A DNA stretch of 64,000 nucleotides from RGIG3701 sp030530205 (GCA_030530205.1 JAUMVK010000007.1:1-64000); one strand, 5' to 3'; shown: positions 1-8,412, numbered from the stretch's first letter. Notes: a model not told the origin generated them from the sequence alone. Program-made: numbers and translations.

Positions 1-59
1 ACGACGCTGGAAGCGTCGTCCCCGTATTTCTTAACGATGCTGGAAGCGTCGTCCCCGTA
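1..59. repeat. Two copies of the dispersed GACGACGC-type palindrome
   Basis: Two tandem copies (1-26 and 34-59) of a 26-bp unit: ACGACGCT, a GGA loop, AGCGTCGT, then CCCCGTA. The 8-bp arms can form a hairpin. The second copy has one arm mismatch (ACGATGCT). A further decayed copy follows at about 68-86. The unit recurs at 16467-16493, 16541-16564, 17840-17865, 49451-49593 and 52434-52457. It lies just downstream of the typA stop codon, in line with the gene-end location of most other copies. There is no adjoining T tract, so a REP-like element is a better description than an intrinsic terminator. Confidence 0.8.
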
Positions 60-90
60 AGTTGACACGTATGGCCGTCGTCCCTCCGGA

Positions 91-1920
91 TTAATCATCA
101 TTCGCCGACGCGCGGCCCGCTTTGCGGCGCTCGTTCTCCGTGAGGAGGATTTTTCGCATACGAATCGATTTGGGCGTACATTCTACCAACTCGTCTTCCT
201 CAATGAATTCCAGAGCCTCTTCCAGCGTCATTTTACGGGCCGGCTTGAGAATAATATTCCGGTCACTTCCCGACGCGCGCATGTTCGTGAGCTTTTTCTC
301 TTTGATCGGGTTCACCGTCAGGTCTTTTGCGCGGCAATGCTCGCCAACGATCATCCCCTCGTACAAAATATCGTTCGGCTCCACGAACATATCGCCGCGG
401 CCCTGAAGTGCGTCGAGGGCAAACGCCACGGCGTTTCCGTTCGAGTTGGAGATCAGCACGCCCGTGTTCCGCGTGGGGATCTCGCCCGCCTTGGGTTTGT
501 AGCACTCAAAACGGTGGTTCATGATGGCCGTCCCCTTCGTCGCGTTCAACATTCGGGTGCGCAAACCGATCAGGCCGCGGGCGGGGATGGTGAACGTCAG
601 AAGCTGGAAATCGCCGCGGGAGGAAACTTCCAGAAGCTCGCCGAAACGCTGGCCGACCAGCTCCATCACCGGGCCGGTCGCGTCAGCGGGAACCTCCACC
701 AGAAGCGTTTCGTACGGTTCGTGAACCACGCCGTCGATGGTTTTGTTGATCACTTCCGGCTTGCCGACCGAGAACTCGTACCCTTCGCGGCGCATCGTCT
801 CGATCAGAACGGAAAGGTGCAGGATCCCACGCCCTGAAACGAGGAACTGGTCGGACTGCGGGACCGGCTCGACGCGCAGGGCCACGTTCCGCTCCAGCTC
901 GCGCATCAGGCGGTCACGCACGTGGCGGGTGGTCACGTACTTCCCCTCTTTGCCGGCCAGCGGCGACGTGTTGATCCCGAACGTCATGCGCAGCGTCGGG
1001 TCGTCCACGTGGATTCGCGGCATGGCAACGGGCGCGCTCGGTGAGCAGATCGTGTCGCCGATCTCCACGAAGGGCAAGCCGACGATTGCCGCAATATCGC
1101 CCGCGTCCGCTTCATGGACCTCGTTTTTCCCCAGATTGTTGAACGTGTAGAGGATCGCGACTTTCCCGTTCGTCGTCTGGTCGTCCTTCTGCATGACCGT
1201 GACGGTCTGCCCCTTGCGGAGCGTGCCCGCCTGAACGCGCCCGATGGCGATCCGGCCGACGAATTCGGACCAGTCGATCGTCGTCACGAGCATCTGCAGC
1301 GGTTTATCCATCTCGACGGTCGGGCCGGGGATCTTTTCGAGGATCAGGTCCAGCAGCGGGACGATGCTCCCGGTCCGGACTTTCGGGTCGGTCGTCGCGT
1401 AGCCTTCCTTCGTGCTCGAGAACAGGTACGGGAAGTCGGCGATGTCCTCGTCCGCGCCGAGATTGATGAAGAGGTCGAACATTTCGTTCACGACTTCCTG
1501 CGGGCGGGCGTCTTTGCGGTCGATTTTGTTGATCAGAACGATGGGCTTCAAGCCAATCTCCAGGGCTTTGCTCAGTACGAACCGGGTCTGGGGCATCGGC
1601 CCTTCTGCGGCATCGACGAGGACCAGGCAGCCGTCGGCCATACGCAGAACGCGCTCCACCTCTCCGCCAAAGTCTGCGTGGCCGGGCGTGTCCATGATGT
1701 TGATCTTCACCCCTTTGTAGTTCAGAGCGATGTTCTTGGCCAGAATGGTGATCCCACGTTCCCGCTCAAGGTCGTTCGAGTCGAGGATCTGCGTACACTC
1801 AAATTCCGCGTCACGCATTTGGCTGCACTGTTTCAGAAGGCAGTCCACCAGAGTGGTCTTTCCGTGGTCCACGTGCGCAATGATCGCAATGTTTCGAATG
1901 TCGTCACGCTGTTCCGCCAT
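91..1920 (-). CDS. typA: Ribosome-associated translational GTPase TypA/BipA
   Basis: Translation-factor-family GTPase that binds the ribosome and takes part in 50S maturation and stress or low-temperature adaptation. The 609-residue product has the usual family length. Visible motifs are the P-loop AHVDHGKTT near residue 16, switch II DTPGHADFGGEV near 77 and NKIDRKD near 131. EF-G-like domains follow, ending in the TypA-specific C-terminal region that contains the RGLIGLR segment. The start at 1920 gives MAEQRDDIRNIAIIAHVDHGKTT, the standard N-terminus. The gene stands alone, divergent from the pilin genes that start at 2214, with copies of the dispersed palindrome behind its stop. Confidence 0.97.
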   Translation of the reverse strand: MAEQRDDIRNIAIIAHVDHGKTTLVDCLLKQCSQMRDAEFECTQILDSNDLERERGITILAKNIALNYKGVKINIMDTPGHADFGGEVERVLRMADGCLVLVDAAEGPMPQTRFVLSKALEIGLKPIVLINKIDRKDARPQEVVNEMFDLFINLGADEDIADFPYLFSSTKEGYATTDPKVRTGSIVPLLDLILEKIPGPTVEMDKPLQMLVTTIDWSEFVGRIAIGRVQAGTLRKGQTVTVMQKDDQTTNGKVAILYTFNNLGKNEVHEADAGDIAAIVGLPFVEIGDTICSPSAPVAMPRIHVDDPTLRMTFGINTSPLAGKEGKYVTTRHVRDRLMRELERNVALRVEPVPQSDQFLVSGRGILHLSVLIETMRREGYEFSVGKPEVINKTIDGVVHEPYETLLVEVPADATGPVMELVGQRFGELLEVSSRGDFQLLTFTIPARGLIGLRTRMLNATKGTAIMNHRFECYKPKAGEIPTRNTGVLISNSNGNAVAFALDALQGRGDMFVEPNDILYEGMIVGEHCRAKDLTVNPIKEKKLTNMRASGSDRNIILKPARKMTLEEALEFIEEDELVECTPKSIRMRKILLTENERRKAGRASANDD

Positions 1921-2213
1921 AATGAACCTCTGTATATTAATAATAAAAGGATGAGAAGCAGGGAAAAGAAGTCCTTTAAATATACAAAGAAATGAAAAAT
2001 CATCAAGCCCCCGTCTGGGAAAATTTACCGATTTTTTCGAAAAATGTCTTTATACTACCTTGGGGAATATTTTACCTATCTTAAACAACCGGTGAAGAAA
2101 TCATAAAAGATGCTCTTTTTTGCCTGAATGTTTCGGGATTAACGATTGTTCTTAATTTTCCCGGACGATAGATAGAGTTGAATATAAGTATTTTTTTTGC
2201 AGGGGAAATTTGA

Positions 2214-2498
2214 ATGCGTATTAAAAAACAGCATAAAATGAGTCAGAAACGTCGTGGAATTTTGACGTTTGAGTGGGTTCTGCTTTTTGCAGTTTTGACG
2301 ATTGGTATCATCGGCGGCATCGCGGCCATGCGTGATACTGTGTCGCTAAAATTTATGCAGGTCGGTGGAGCTGTCGGCTCGCTGAATACAAGCTATAAAG
2401 TTCTGGAACCCACCGAACTGAACCATGACATGGTAGTTCCGGCCATGGAGTACACTTCCTCCACCGTCACGATTACCCCGAAGGAGTACACCCCATGA
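2214..2498 (+). CDS. Short Flp/Tad-type prepilin 1
   Basis: A 94-residue prepilin-like protein, first of three tandem homologues. A basic leader (residues 1-15, ending QKRRG) precedes a hydrophobic segment beginning ILTFEWVLLFAVL. Cleavage after Gly15 would put Glu at position +5 of the mature protein, as in type IV and Flp pilins, but with Trp instead of the usual Flp Tyr at +6. The segment AAMRDTV after the hydrophobic helix is conserved in all three copies. The start follows a purine-rich GGGGAAA. It overlaps the next gene by 4 nt (ATGA), implying translational coupling. The peptidase expected to process it is encoded at 3126. Whether it is a major pilin or a minor pseudopilin cannot be decided here. 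Confidence 0.8.
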   Translation: MRIKKQHKMSQKRRGILTFEWVLLFAVLTIGIIGGIAAMRDTVSLKFMQVGGAVGSLNTSYKVLEPTELNHDMVVPAMEYTSSTVTITPKEYTP

Positions 2499-2776
2499 AA
2501 AGTATTCGAGCTTCCCTTTTGAGTGACGAAAGCGGTCTTTTGACGCTGGAATGGATTTTCCTTTTGGCGATTTGTGTCATTGGAATCGTTACGGGCATTG
2601 GCGCCATGCGAGATGCCGTCAGCATAAGTTTTTTCAGCGGCGCAGAAGCCGTTGGAGCCGTTGATCCGGCTTACGAGATACATGACTACCAGGGAAGAAA
2701 CAACCGTTATACCGTACAAGGTTCTAGTTACAGGGGCGGAACCGTTTCCACTGAGGTAGATATTTATAACAAATGA
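2495..2776 (+). CDS. Short Flp/Tad-type prepilin 2
   Basis: A 93-residue paralogue of the preceding gene. The leader MKSIRASLLSDESG ends at Gly14 and the mature sequence would begin LLTLEWIFLLAICVIG, again with Glu at +5 and Trp at +6. GAMRDAVS follows the helix, matching the MRDTV motif of copy 1. The C-terminal 40 residues are polar with several Tyr and differ from the other copies, as expected for surface-exposed pilin tails. Its ATG overlaps the stop of copy 1. It probably belongs to one transcript with copies 1 and 3, the prepilin peptidase and cpaB. Confidence 0.8.
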   Translation: MKSIRASLLSDESGLLTLEWIFLLAICVIGIVTGIGAMRDAVSISFFSGAEAVGAVDPAYEIHDYQGRNNRYTVQGSSYRGGTVSTEVDIYNK

Positions 2777-2804
2777 TACTCAAGCGGTCAAAGGGTGAAA
2801 GAAG

Positions 2805-3050
2805 ATGAGAAATCATAAAATTTTGCATCTGTTTCTTGCCGACGAAACGGGTGTCCTGGCGTTTGAGTGGATCCTTCTGACGATCATCCTTACGATCGGA
2901 ATCATCGGAGGATTGGCTGTTTTTCGAGATACGGCAGTCCTCAAACTTGGTGATATGGCAAATTCAGCAGTACATTTGGATCAGTCCTGCGGGGGCTCCT
3001 GCCTGGAACATGATTATACGGATACCCCCGGCGAGGTTACTGCCGAATAA
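2805..3050 (+). CDS. Short Flp/Tad-type prepilin 3
   Basis: Third tandem prepilin-like gene, 81 residues. The leader ends ADETG (Gly16) and is followed by VLAFEWILLTIILTIG, so the +5 Glu and +6 Trp are kept. VFRDTAV replaces the MRDTV motif. The C-terminus contains two Cys (CGGSC), absent from the other two copies, which could form a disulfide in the exposed tail. A GGTGAAAGAAG ribosome binding site precedes the start. It is followed 75 bp later by the prepilin peptidase gene. Confidence 0.78.
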   Translation: MRNHKILHLFLADETGVLAFEWILLTIILTIGIIGGLAVFRDTAVLKLGDMANSAVHLDQSCGGSCLEHDYTDTPGEVTAE

Positions 3051-3125
3051 TCAGGACTCGGCATTGAAATGTTGTTCCTGTAATACACGATCCTTACAAA
3101 ACCAAACCTGAATCAGACAGAAAAC

Positions 3126-3806
3126 ATGATTACTTTTTTCCCGGTTTTTTATATAGCAGCGCTGGCGATTTTCGCGCTGGGAATGGCCGTGACGGATACC
3201 GTCTGGCGCAAAATTCCTAATAAGTGCACGATCCCGTTTGCTATTCTGGGACTCATTTTTTCCATCACGCTCTGGATCGTTCAAAGAGTTGGCGCAGCCA
3301 AACCGCTTGAATGTTCCATGGCGGAACTCGGTGAAATGGAAGGTATCCATTTTGACGTTATGTTTTCATATTTGTGCCAGATCACACCGTTGTGGGCACT
3401 GGCCGGTTTTCTGGTTGGTTTTTTCATCCTGTTTCTTGGTTTTGTCATTGGAGGCGTGGGCGGCGGAGACGTCAAGCTCCTTGCAGCGCTTGGAATATGG
3501 CTCGGCGTGAAGTGGTTTCTGCTCGTTTTTTGCGTGGCGATACTGCTTGGGGCAATCTTTTCCGTCTGTGTCATGATCGCCGTTGGACCAATGCGGATGA
3601 TCCGCAGAATGAATCGTATGAAAAAATTGGGTTCGACCGGGGAAACTGATAAAAAATTGACCAAAAAAGAACGTCGCAGCCGCGACAAACCGAAACAGTT
3701 AAAACGGATCATCCCGTTTGCCATTCCAGTGGCTCTGAGCGTTGTGCTGTTCCTGATCATGTTCGTCACGAACACGTTTCAGAATATCCCGGTTTTTTAT
3801 AAGTAA
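3126..3806 (+). CDS. A24-family prepilin peptidase (TadV/CpaA-like)
   Basis: Membrane aspartic protease that cleaves prepilin leader peptides on the cytoplasmic side. At 226 residues it has the short, TadV/CpaA-like form without the N-methylase domain. The two expected aspartates are visible: the first in TDTVWRKIPN near residue 25, the second in the GGGDVKLLAALG motif near residue 115. Hydrophobic segments flank both motifs. A basic cytoplasmic loop (GETDKKLTKKERRSRDK) precedes the last membrane helix. It lies directly after three prepilin genes and before cpaB, which supports a role in Flp/Tad assembly. Confidence 0.88.
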   Translation: MITFFPVFYIAALAIFALGMAVTDTVWRKIPNKCTIPFAILGLIFSITLWIVQRVGAAKPLECSMAELGEMEGIHFDVMFSYLCQITPLWALAGFLVGFFILFLGFVIGGVGGGDVKLLAALGIWLGVKWFLLVFCVAILLGAIFSVCVMIAVGPMRMIRRMNRMKKLGSTGETDKKLTKKERRSRDKPKQLKRIIPFAIPVALSVVLFLIMFVTNTFQNIPVFYK

Positions 3807-3875
3807 AGATTTCACACCCGTACAAACAAACTTCAAAATCAATAAGATATAATTGGCATATTCGGAGGAATTATT

Positions 3876-4865
3876 ATGAGTTCAACCAGTCCAACGACTG
3901 TAATGGTCGGCATTGTTGCCATTCTTATGGGGCTCGGGACGGCGTACGGTGTACGTCAGGCCATGAAACCGCAGAAGGAGACCCCGGTTGTGGAGGCTCC
4001 TAAAGTTGTGGCGAGACCTCAGCCAGCCCCAACCAGGACGATTGTCATGGCAAAAGTAAACCTGGCTCCGAACACGACTCTGACGTCGGATAATCTGAAC
4101 GTGGTGAAGATCCCTGAATCCATTTTCCTTCGCATCCAGAAAAACGCCGGTTCTCCTGGCGCTCTCCCGTTTGAAAGTGCCGATATGGTTTTGAATCGTG
4201 TGACCAGTTCACGTATCATGGCTGGAAACTGGATTACGGAAGAAAAACTCTATGAGTTCGGGAAAGTTCCAATGATCGAGGAACAGCTCGGCCCGGATGA
4301 GTTGGCCATGACGATTCCCGTCGATACATTCAATTCAGTGGCCGGAATGCTTCATCCAAATTCTCGTGTAAACATCGCCTGGATGCCTTCCAAGAATATT
4401 CATCCGGATATTCCAACCTCCACAATGATTACCATCTGCAAAAACGTTCGTGTGGTGACCACGAGCGCAGAGATGATGGAAACCAATCCCGGTAAAGTGC
4501 AGAAAATTTCGAACCTGACGCTTGCCGTAAATCAGAAACTTGCAAATACGTTGGGGGTTTTGCAAAGTAAAGGCAAATTTGCGATTACCATGGCCGGTCA
4601 GCAGGAAGATCCTCAAATGGAGGAGAACTGTATTGAGGAACGTGAGAATCTGTTCGGGATCCTGGGCCTTACACCACCAGAAGAAATTTACCCGATGACC
4701 GCTTCCGTAGATGCCTGGGAAGGGACATCGAAACGTAAAATCAATTTTTCGTCCGATGAAGTTCTTGAGGCTCACAATGAAACGCGCGTGGTTATGTTGA
4801 AACTTCAGCCGCTGAAGAGGGCTCCAAGGTCTTCAGAAGATCCGGACACCGTCGTCGTTGAATGA
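3876..4865 (+). CDS. cpaB: Flp pilus assembly protein CpaB/RcpC
   Basis: Periplasmic component of Tad secretion, thought to work with the RcpA secretin. The 329-residue protein has one N-terminal membrane segment (residues about 7-28) followed by a proline-rich stretch. A SAF-like domain follows (residues about 50-115: APNTTLTSDNLNVVKIP, then VTSSRIMAGNWI). Next comes the conserved CpaB core with DELAMTIPVDTFNSVAGMLHPNSRVNI. A strong ribosome binding site (GGAGGAATTATT) precedes the ATG. It ends the pilus cluster and is followed by an intrinsic terminator. No tadA, tadB/C or secretin gene is present nearby, so the rest of the Tad machinery must be encoded elsewhere. Confidence 0.85.
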   Translation: MSSTSPTTVMVGIVAILMGLGTAYGVRQAMKPQKETPVVEAPKVVARPQPAPTRTIVMAKVNLAPNTTLTSDNLNVVKIPESIFLRIQKNAGSPGALPFESADMVLNRVTSSRIMAGNWITEEKLYEFGKVPMIEEQLGPDELAMTIPVDTFNSVAGMLHPNSRVNIAWMPSKNIHPDIPTSTMITICKNVRVVTTSAEMMETNPGKVQKISNLTLAVNQKLANTLGVLQSKGKFAITMAGQQEDPQMEENCIEERENLFGILGLTPPEEIYPMTASVDAWEGTSKRKINFSSDEVLEAHNETRVVMLKLQPLKRAPRSSEDPDTVVVE

Positions 4866-4881
4866 TTGAAAATCTGAAAAC

Positions 4882-4916
4882 AAAAAAGGTCGGGATAAAA
4901 CCCCGGCCTTTTTTTA
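4882..4916. terminator. Intrinsic terminator after cpaB
   Basis: An inverted repeat with arms AAGGTCGGG and CCCCGGCCTT and an ATAAAA loop is followed by a run of seven T on the plus strand. On the other strand the hairpin is followed by TTTTTTG. It lies between the convergent cpaB and pepF genes and can serve both. Confidence 0.88.
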
Positions 4917-4942
4917 TGGGTGTTTTTCAGGACGATCTTTCT

Positions 4943-6748
4943 TTACTCTGCTGTCTTCAATTCATCGACCAGTTGGCTAAACTCTTCCAACGCCGCCGCG
5001 ACCGGTTCGGGTGTCCGCATATCGACCCCGGCGCCGAGCAGCAGTTCCAAAGGTTCTTTCGAGCATCCACCCGAGAGGAATCCCAGGTAGTCCGCCAGTT
5101 CCGCCTCGCCGCCGTTCAGCACCCGTCGGGAAAGCGCAATGGCCGCTGAAAGCCCGATCGCGTACTTGTACACGTAGAACGCGTTGTAGAAGTGCGGGAT
5201 GCGCAGGCACTCCAGTGGCAGGCACTCGTCGATCGTGAAGTTTGGCCCGAAGTAGAGCTCCAGCAGTTTCCGGTACGTGGCGAGCAGAAAGTCCAGCGTG
5301 AGCGGCTCGCCCGCCTCGGCCGCAGCGTGAACGTCCCGTTCATACTCCGCGAACATGGTCTGGCGGAAGATCGTGCTGCGGATCTCGTCGATCGCTTTGT
5401 TGATCAGGTTCAGCCGCTGGCGTTTCTCCGGTTGGGCCTTGAGCAGATGGTGCAGAAGGAGCTGCTCGTTGAACGTGCTGGCGACCTCCGCGACGAAAAT
5501 CTTGTAATTGCCGTAAATGTACGGCTGGGTCTTCCGCGAGAGGTACGAGTGCATGGAGTGCCCGCCCTCATGAGCGAGCGTGAACACGCTGTCGAGCGCG
5601 TCCTTCCGGTAGTTCATCAGAATGAACGGGAACGTGTCGTAGCAGCCGCCGCTGAACGCTCCGGAGTACTTCCCCCGGTTTTCGTAACGGTCGCACCACC
5701 GGTCCTCAGTCAAACCGCGGCGCATGCTCTCCACGTAATTCTCCCCCAGCGGCTTCACCGCTTCCAGAACCAGCGCGACGCCTTCGTCCCACGGAATATT
5801 GACTTCCGTGTCCTGGAACATCGGGACGTACGTGTCGTACATGTGGATCTCGTCGATCCCCATGATCTTCCGGCGGATCTCGAAGTACTCGTAAAGTTTC
5901 GGCAGGAACCTGTGGACCGTCTCGACCAGCTGATCGTAAACGCCCACCGAGATCCGTTCGTCAAAGAGCGCCGCCTCGCGCGCCGTCGGGAAATTCCGGG
6001 CCGTGGCGTAGTAAATGTCCTGATGAACGCTTCCCGAGTAAACGGCCGCCAGCGTGTTTTTGTGGGCCTCGAACTCCTCGTAATACTGGGTGAAGACCTG
6101 GCGCCGCACGTCACGGTTCTGCCCGTAGAGCAGGGCGCTGTACGATGCGTGGCTCAACTCGATGGTCTGCCCCTGATGGTCCGTGACGGTGCCGAATTTC
6201 ATGTCCACGTCGGTGAGCTGGTCGAACGCCTTGGACGGGGTCTGCGCCATTTCGGCCTGCATCGCGAGAAGACGTTCCTCCGCCGCGCTGAGCGTGTGGG
6301 CTTTCTCCTCAAAAAGACGCTTGAGCCAAAGCCGATACTCTGCAAGCTGGGGGGCGTCGAGGTATTCTGCGAGCTGCGATTCCGGAAGGGCCAAAAGCTC
6401 CGGCGAGAGGAAACTTTCTTCCTGAGCCGCGCGGCTGGCGGCGTTCATGAATTTCCCCAAAAGGGCCTGGAATTCGCTGTTCCCGGCATCCTCCGCGGTC
6501 CGCAGTGAGGCGTAGGTCCCGAGTTTGTCGCTGATCCGGTCCATTTCAAAGGAGAAATCGAGGCACTTTTTTACCGCATCGGCCCCTTGCCCGAGCGTTC
6601 CGCGAAACGAGGCGTACTGCGGGATTTTAGCCGTCCACTCGCCGAAATCTTTCTCCCAATCCGCAGTTGAGGCGTAAATGGATTCTACGTTCCACCGATC
6701 CCCGGCGGGCACCTGCTCGCGAGTCGGTACAGTTTGAATATCAGTCAT
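4943..6748 (-). CDS. pepF: Oligoendopeptidase F (M3B family)
   Basis: Cytosolic zinc metallopeptidase that degrades short peptides. The 601-residue length fits the family. The zinc-binding motif appears as HEGGHSMHS near residue 389. The downstream conserved glutamate region (YIYGNYKIFVAEVASTFNE) and the C-terminal FYVYKYAIGLSAA signature are both present. The start MTDIQTVPTREQVPAGDRWN places the typical PepF beginning (R..VP...WN) at the N-terminus. It is monocistronic, with a near-consensus promoter about 100 bp upstream. Confidence 0.95.
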   Translation of the reverse strand: MTDIQTVPTREQVPAGDRWNVESIYASTADWEKDFGEWTAKIPQYASFRGTLGQGADAVKKCLDFSFEMDRISDKLGTYASLRTAEDAGNSEFQALLGKFMNAASRAAQEESFLSPELLALPESQLAEYLDAPQLAEYRLWLKRLFEEKAHTLSAAEERLLAMQAEMAQTPSKAFDQLTDVDMKFGTVTDHQGQTIELSHASYSALLYGQNRDVRRQVFTQYYEEFEAHKNTLAAVYSGSVHQDIYYATARNFPTAREAALFDERISVGVYDQLVETVHRFLPKLYEYFEIRRKIMGIDEIHMYDTYVPMFQDTEVNIPWDEGVALVLEAVKPLGENYVESMRRGLTEDRWCDRYENRGKYSGAFSGGCYDTFPFILMNYRKDALDSVFTLAHEGGHSMHSYLSRKTQPYIYGNYKIFVAEVASTFNEQLLLHHLLKAQPEKRQRLNLINKAIDEIRSTIFRQTMFAEYERDVHAAAEAGEPLTLDFLLATYRKLLELYFGPNFTIDECLPLECLRIPHFYNAFYVYKYAIGLSAAIALSRRVLNGGEAELADYLGFLSGGCSKEPLELLLGAGVDMRTPEPVAAALEEFSQLVDELKTAE

Positions 6749-6852
6749 AGATCGATCTTTCCATAAAACGACGCCTGGAAATGAGGTTTCCGAGCCGTCG
6801 AATCAAAATGAAAACTGCAGGTGATTAAAAGGTTTGAACACGATTTCGTGGC

Positions 6853-6881
6853 ATTATACCACAGAGAGCCGGACACGTCAA
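6853..6881 (-). promoter_or_regulatory. Sigma-70-type promoter for pepF
   Basis: On the minus strand TTGACG (6876-6881) and TATAAT (6853-6858) are separated by 17 bp. The nearest downstream gene is pepF at 6748, implying a leader of about 100 nt. Confidence 0.75.
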
Positions 6882-6934
6882 GTTTTGGAACAGGAAAAAA
6901 ACGAAAAATTTTCAGAAAAAGGGAATCCCCCTCC

Positions 6935-6962
6935 TTGACGAAATTTGAGAATCTGTTATACT
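6935..6962 (+). promoter_or_regulatory. Promoter for tRNA-Glu
   Basis: TTGACG (6935-6940), a 16-bp spacer and TATACT (6957-6962) lie about 58 bp upstream of the mature tRNA 5' end. This unit is divergent from the pepF promoter. Confidence 0.7.
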
Positions 6963-7019
6963 TAGGCGCACTTGAAAGATGAATTGCCGGCACAAGCGTG
7001 CCGAATCTCTTTCACCAGT

Positions 7020-7091
7020 GGCCTCATCGTCTAGTGGTTAGGACACGGCCCTTTCAAGGCCGCGGCATGGGTTCGAGTCCCATTGAGGTCA
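7020..7091 (+). tRNA. tRNA-Glu (anticodon TTC)
   Basis: The cloverleaf folds by eye. Acceptor arms are GGCCTCA and TGAGGTC, with a G-U at the second pair. The anticodon arm is CGGCC, loop CTTTCAA (anticodon TTC), GGCCG. The T arm is ATGGG, TTCGAGT, CCCAT. Residue 7091 (A) is the discriminator and no CCA is encoded. The 3' half of this gene is the attachment site of the integrative element: its last 14 bp are part of a 23-bp core repeated at 12905. The integrase gene on the opposite strand overlaps the tRNA. Confidence 0.95.
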
Positions 7092-8412
7092 TTTCAGGGG
7101 TTTGCAGACTTGCAAGCCCTTTTTTCTTTTCTTGATTTGAGCCCGTATTTTGAAGGTTTTTCTTGACTTCTGAAAAATGTTTGCTAGATTCAAAAATGTT
7201 CTGCAATCCCATTTTGGTTCCCATCATGTTCCCATTTTGGTTCCCATCGGAAAAGGGGGGCTGGGTTCCCATAGTTGCGAATTGTGACGCGCTTTCTATA
7301 TCCTGTACCGGATTCAGAATATAATGGGTCTCTGCTACTTTTTGCGTGTGTCCTATCCATGCGTTGATCTGATACTCTGGAAAATATCTTCTTAACTCCG
7401 TGGCGCGGGTCGCTCTCATACTATGAAAAAATTTGGGCCACATCGGAACGCCAGCACGTTTGAGGATATTCTCAAATCGGTTTCTTATTGCTGTATCAGA
7501 CGGATAGTTTGGGAAAACTTTCATCGGTGCGCCTTCGGGCAGGGTCTCCCAATACTCGGTAAACGCTTGACGGAGTTCCGGCCATAGAGGAATTGTGCGG
7601 GTCACATAATCCCCTTTAGCCTCAGCCTTTTTACTTGTTTTCTTTGGAATGTTGACGGTTAGGGTACTGCGTTGGAAGTTGACGCAATCCCAATCAAGTA
7701 CCGGGATCTCACTGATTCGCAGACCTCCAAACCGGGCAAGGCAGAAAATAAGTCTCATTTCCGCGGTGGGGCACTCTTCCAAAATTAGCCGGACCTCTTC
7801 GAGTGTCACATAATAAAACCTTTCTTTGTTTGCCTGACTACCGCCTTTAAGTTTACTAAATGGATTTTCTTTAATCCAGTGAAGTTCTTCTACTGCAAAA
7901 TTGAAAATCTGTTTTAAGGATTTAAGTTCCCGTCCCCATGTTGCGAGTTCATATTGGCTCTCGTGCCATGTTGCATAATCTTTTGCGTCATCACGGGTAA
8001 TATCTGTAATTCTTCGATACTTGCCAAAGAATTTATACCAGCGGTTTACCATCGTTCGACGGCTTCTTAAAGTACTTTCCTTTAGTTCGTCTTGTACGTC
8101 TTTCCCATTGAGAAAATATTCAGCCAGTTCTTGAAGTGTGCCGGGCTTTTGTCTTGGCGTTAAAAATCCATCGTTTGAAAGTTTGGCGTGTACTTCATCG
8201 GGTAGATCGTCAATCCACTCTATAAGGGCCGTGGTCAATTCTGTGCCCGTTTTGCGCAGTGCCATAAGCCTCTCAAAATTGTCGAGAAAACGCTCTGCGG
8301 CTCGTTTATTCGTGAATCCTGTAATTTTATGTTTGCCTCCGTTGGAAGTCTTATAAACAACGTCATGGATCATTGCGCCGGATTTAAGTTTTCTTGAATC
8401 GATATGTGCCAT
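7054..8412 (-). CDS. Tyrosine recombinase/integrase
   Basis: Phage-type site-specific recombinase of 452 residues. A SAM-like core-binding domain lies around residues 90-190. The catalytic domain follows, with the first Arg in GGLRISEIP near residue 230, the HxxR box in HSMRATRATEL near residue 330, and the nucleophile Tyr in AETHYIL near residue 362. A weakly conserved tail of about 90 residues ends in MTSMGLEPMPRP. That tail is read from the complement of the tRNA-Glu 3' half, so the gene crosses the attachment core. An AAGGAG ribosome binding site 8 nt before the ATG fixes the start. It should catalyse integration and excision of this element. Confidence 0.95.
   Translation of the reverse strand: MAHIDSRKLKSGAMIHDVVYKTSNGGKHKITGFTNKRAAERFLDNFERLMALRKTGTELTTALIEWIDDLPDEVHAKLSNDGFLTPRQKPGTLQELAEYFLNGKDVQDELKESTLRSRRTMVNRWYKFFGKYRRITDITRDDAKDYATWHESQYELATWGRELKSLKQIFNFAVEELHWIKENPFSKLKGGSQANKERFYYVTLEEVRLILEECPTAEMRLIFCLARFGGLRISEIPVLDWDCVNFQRSTLTVNIPKKTSKKAEAKGDYVTRTIPLWPELRQAFTEYWETLPEGAPMKVFPNYPSDTAIRNRFENILKRAGVPMWPKFFHSMRATRATELRRYFPEYQINAWIGHTQKVAETHYILNPVQDIESASQFATMGTQPPFSDGNQNGNMMGTKMGLQNIFESSKHFSEVKKNLQNTGSNQEKKKGLASLQTPEMTSMGLEPMPRP
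7077..7175. repeat. Left attachment repeat (attL side)
   Basis: A 99-bp direct repeat matching 12905-13003 with a few scattered mismatches. The first 23 bp (7077-7099) are identical in both copies and include the 3' end of tRNA-Glu. The remainder overlaps the 3' end of the integrase gene. The 23-bp core is the likely crossover region. Confidence 0.88.

Noticed and set aside
5192..6508. 438-residue plus-strand ORF opposite pepF
   Set aside because: It is the complement of an obvious M3 peptidase gene. High GC with few stops makes such long shadows, seen also opposite the FAD oxidoreductases, serA and lgt.
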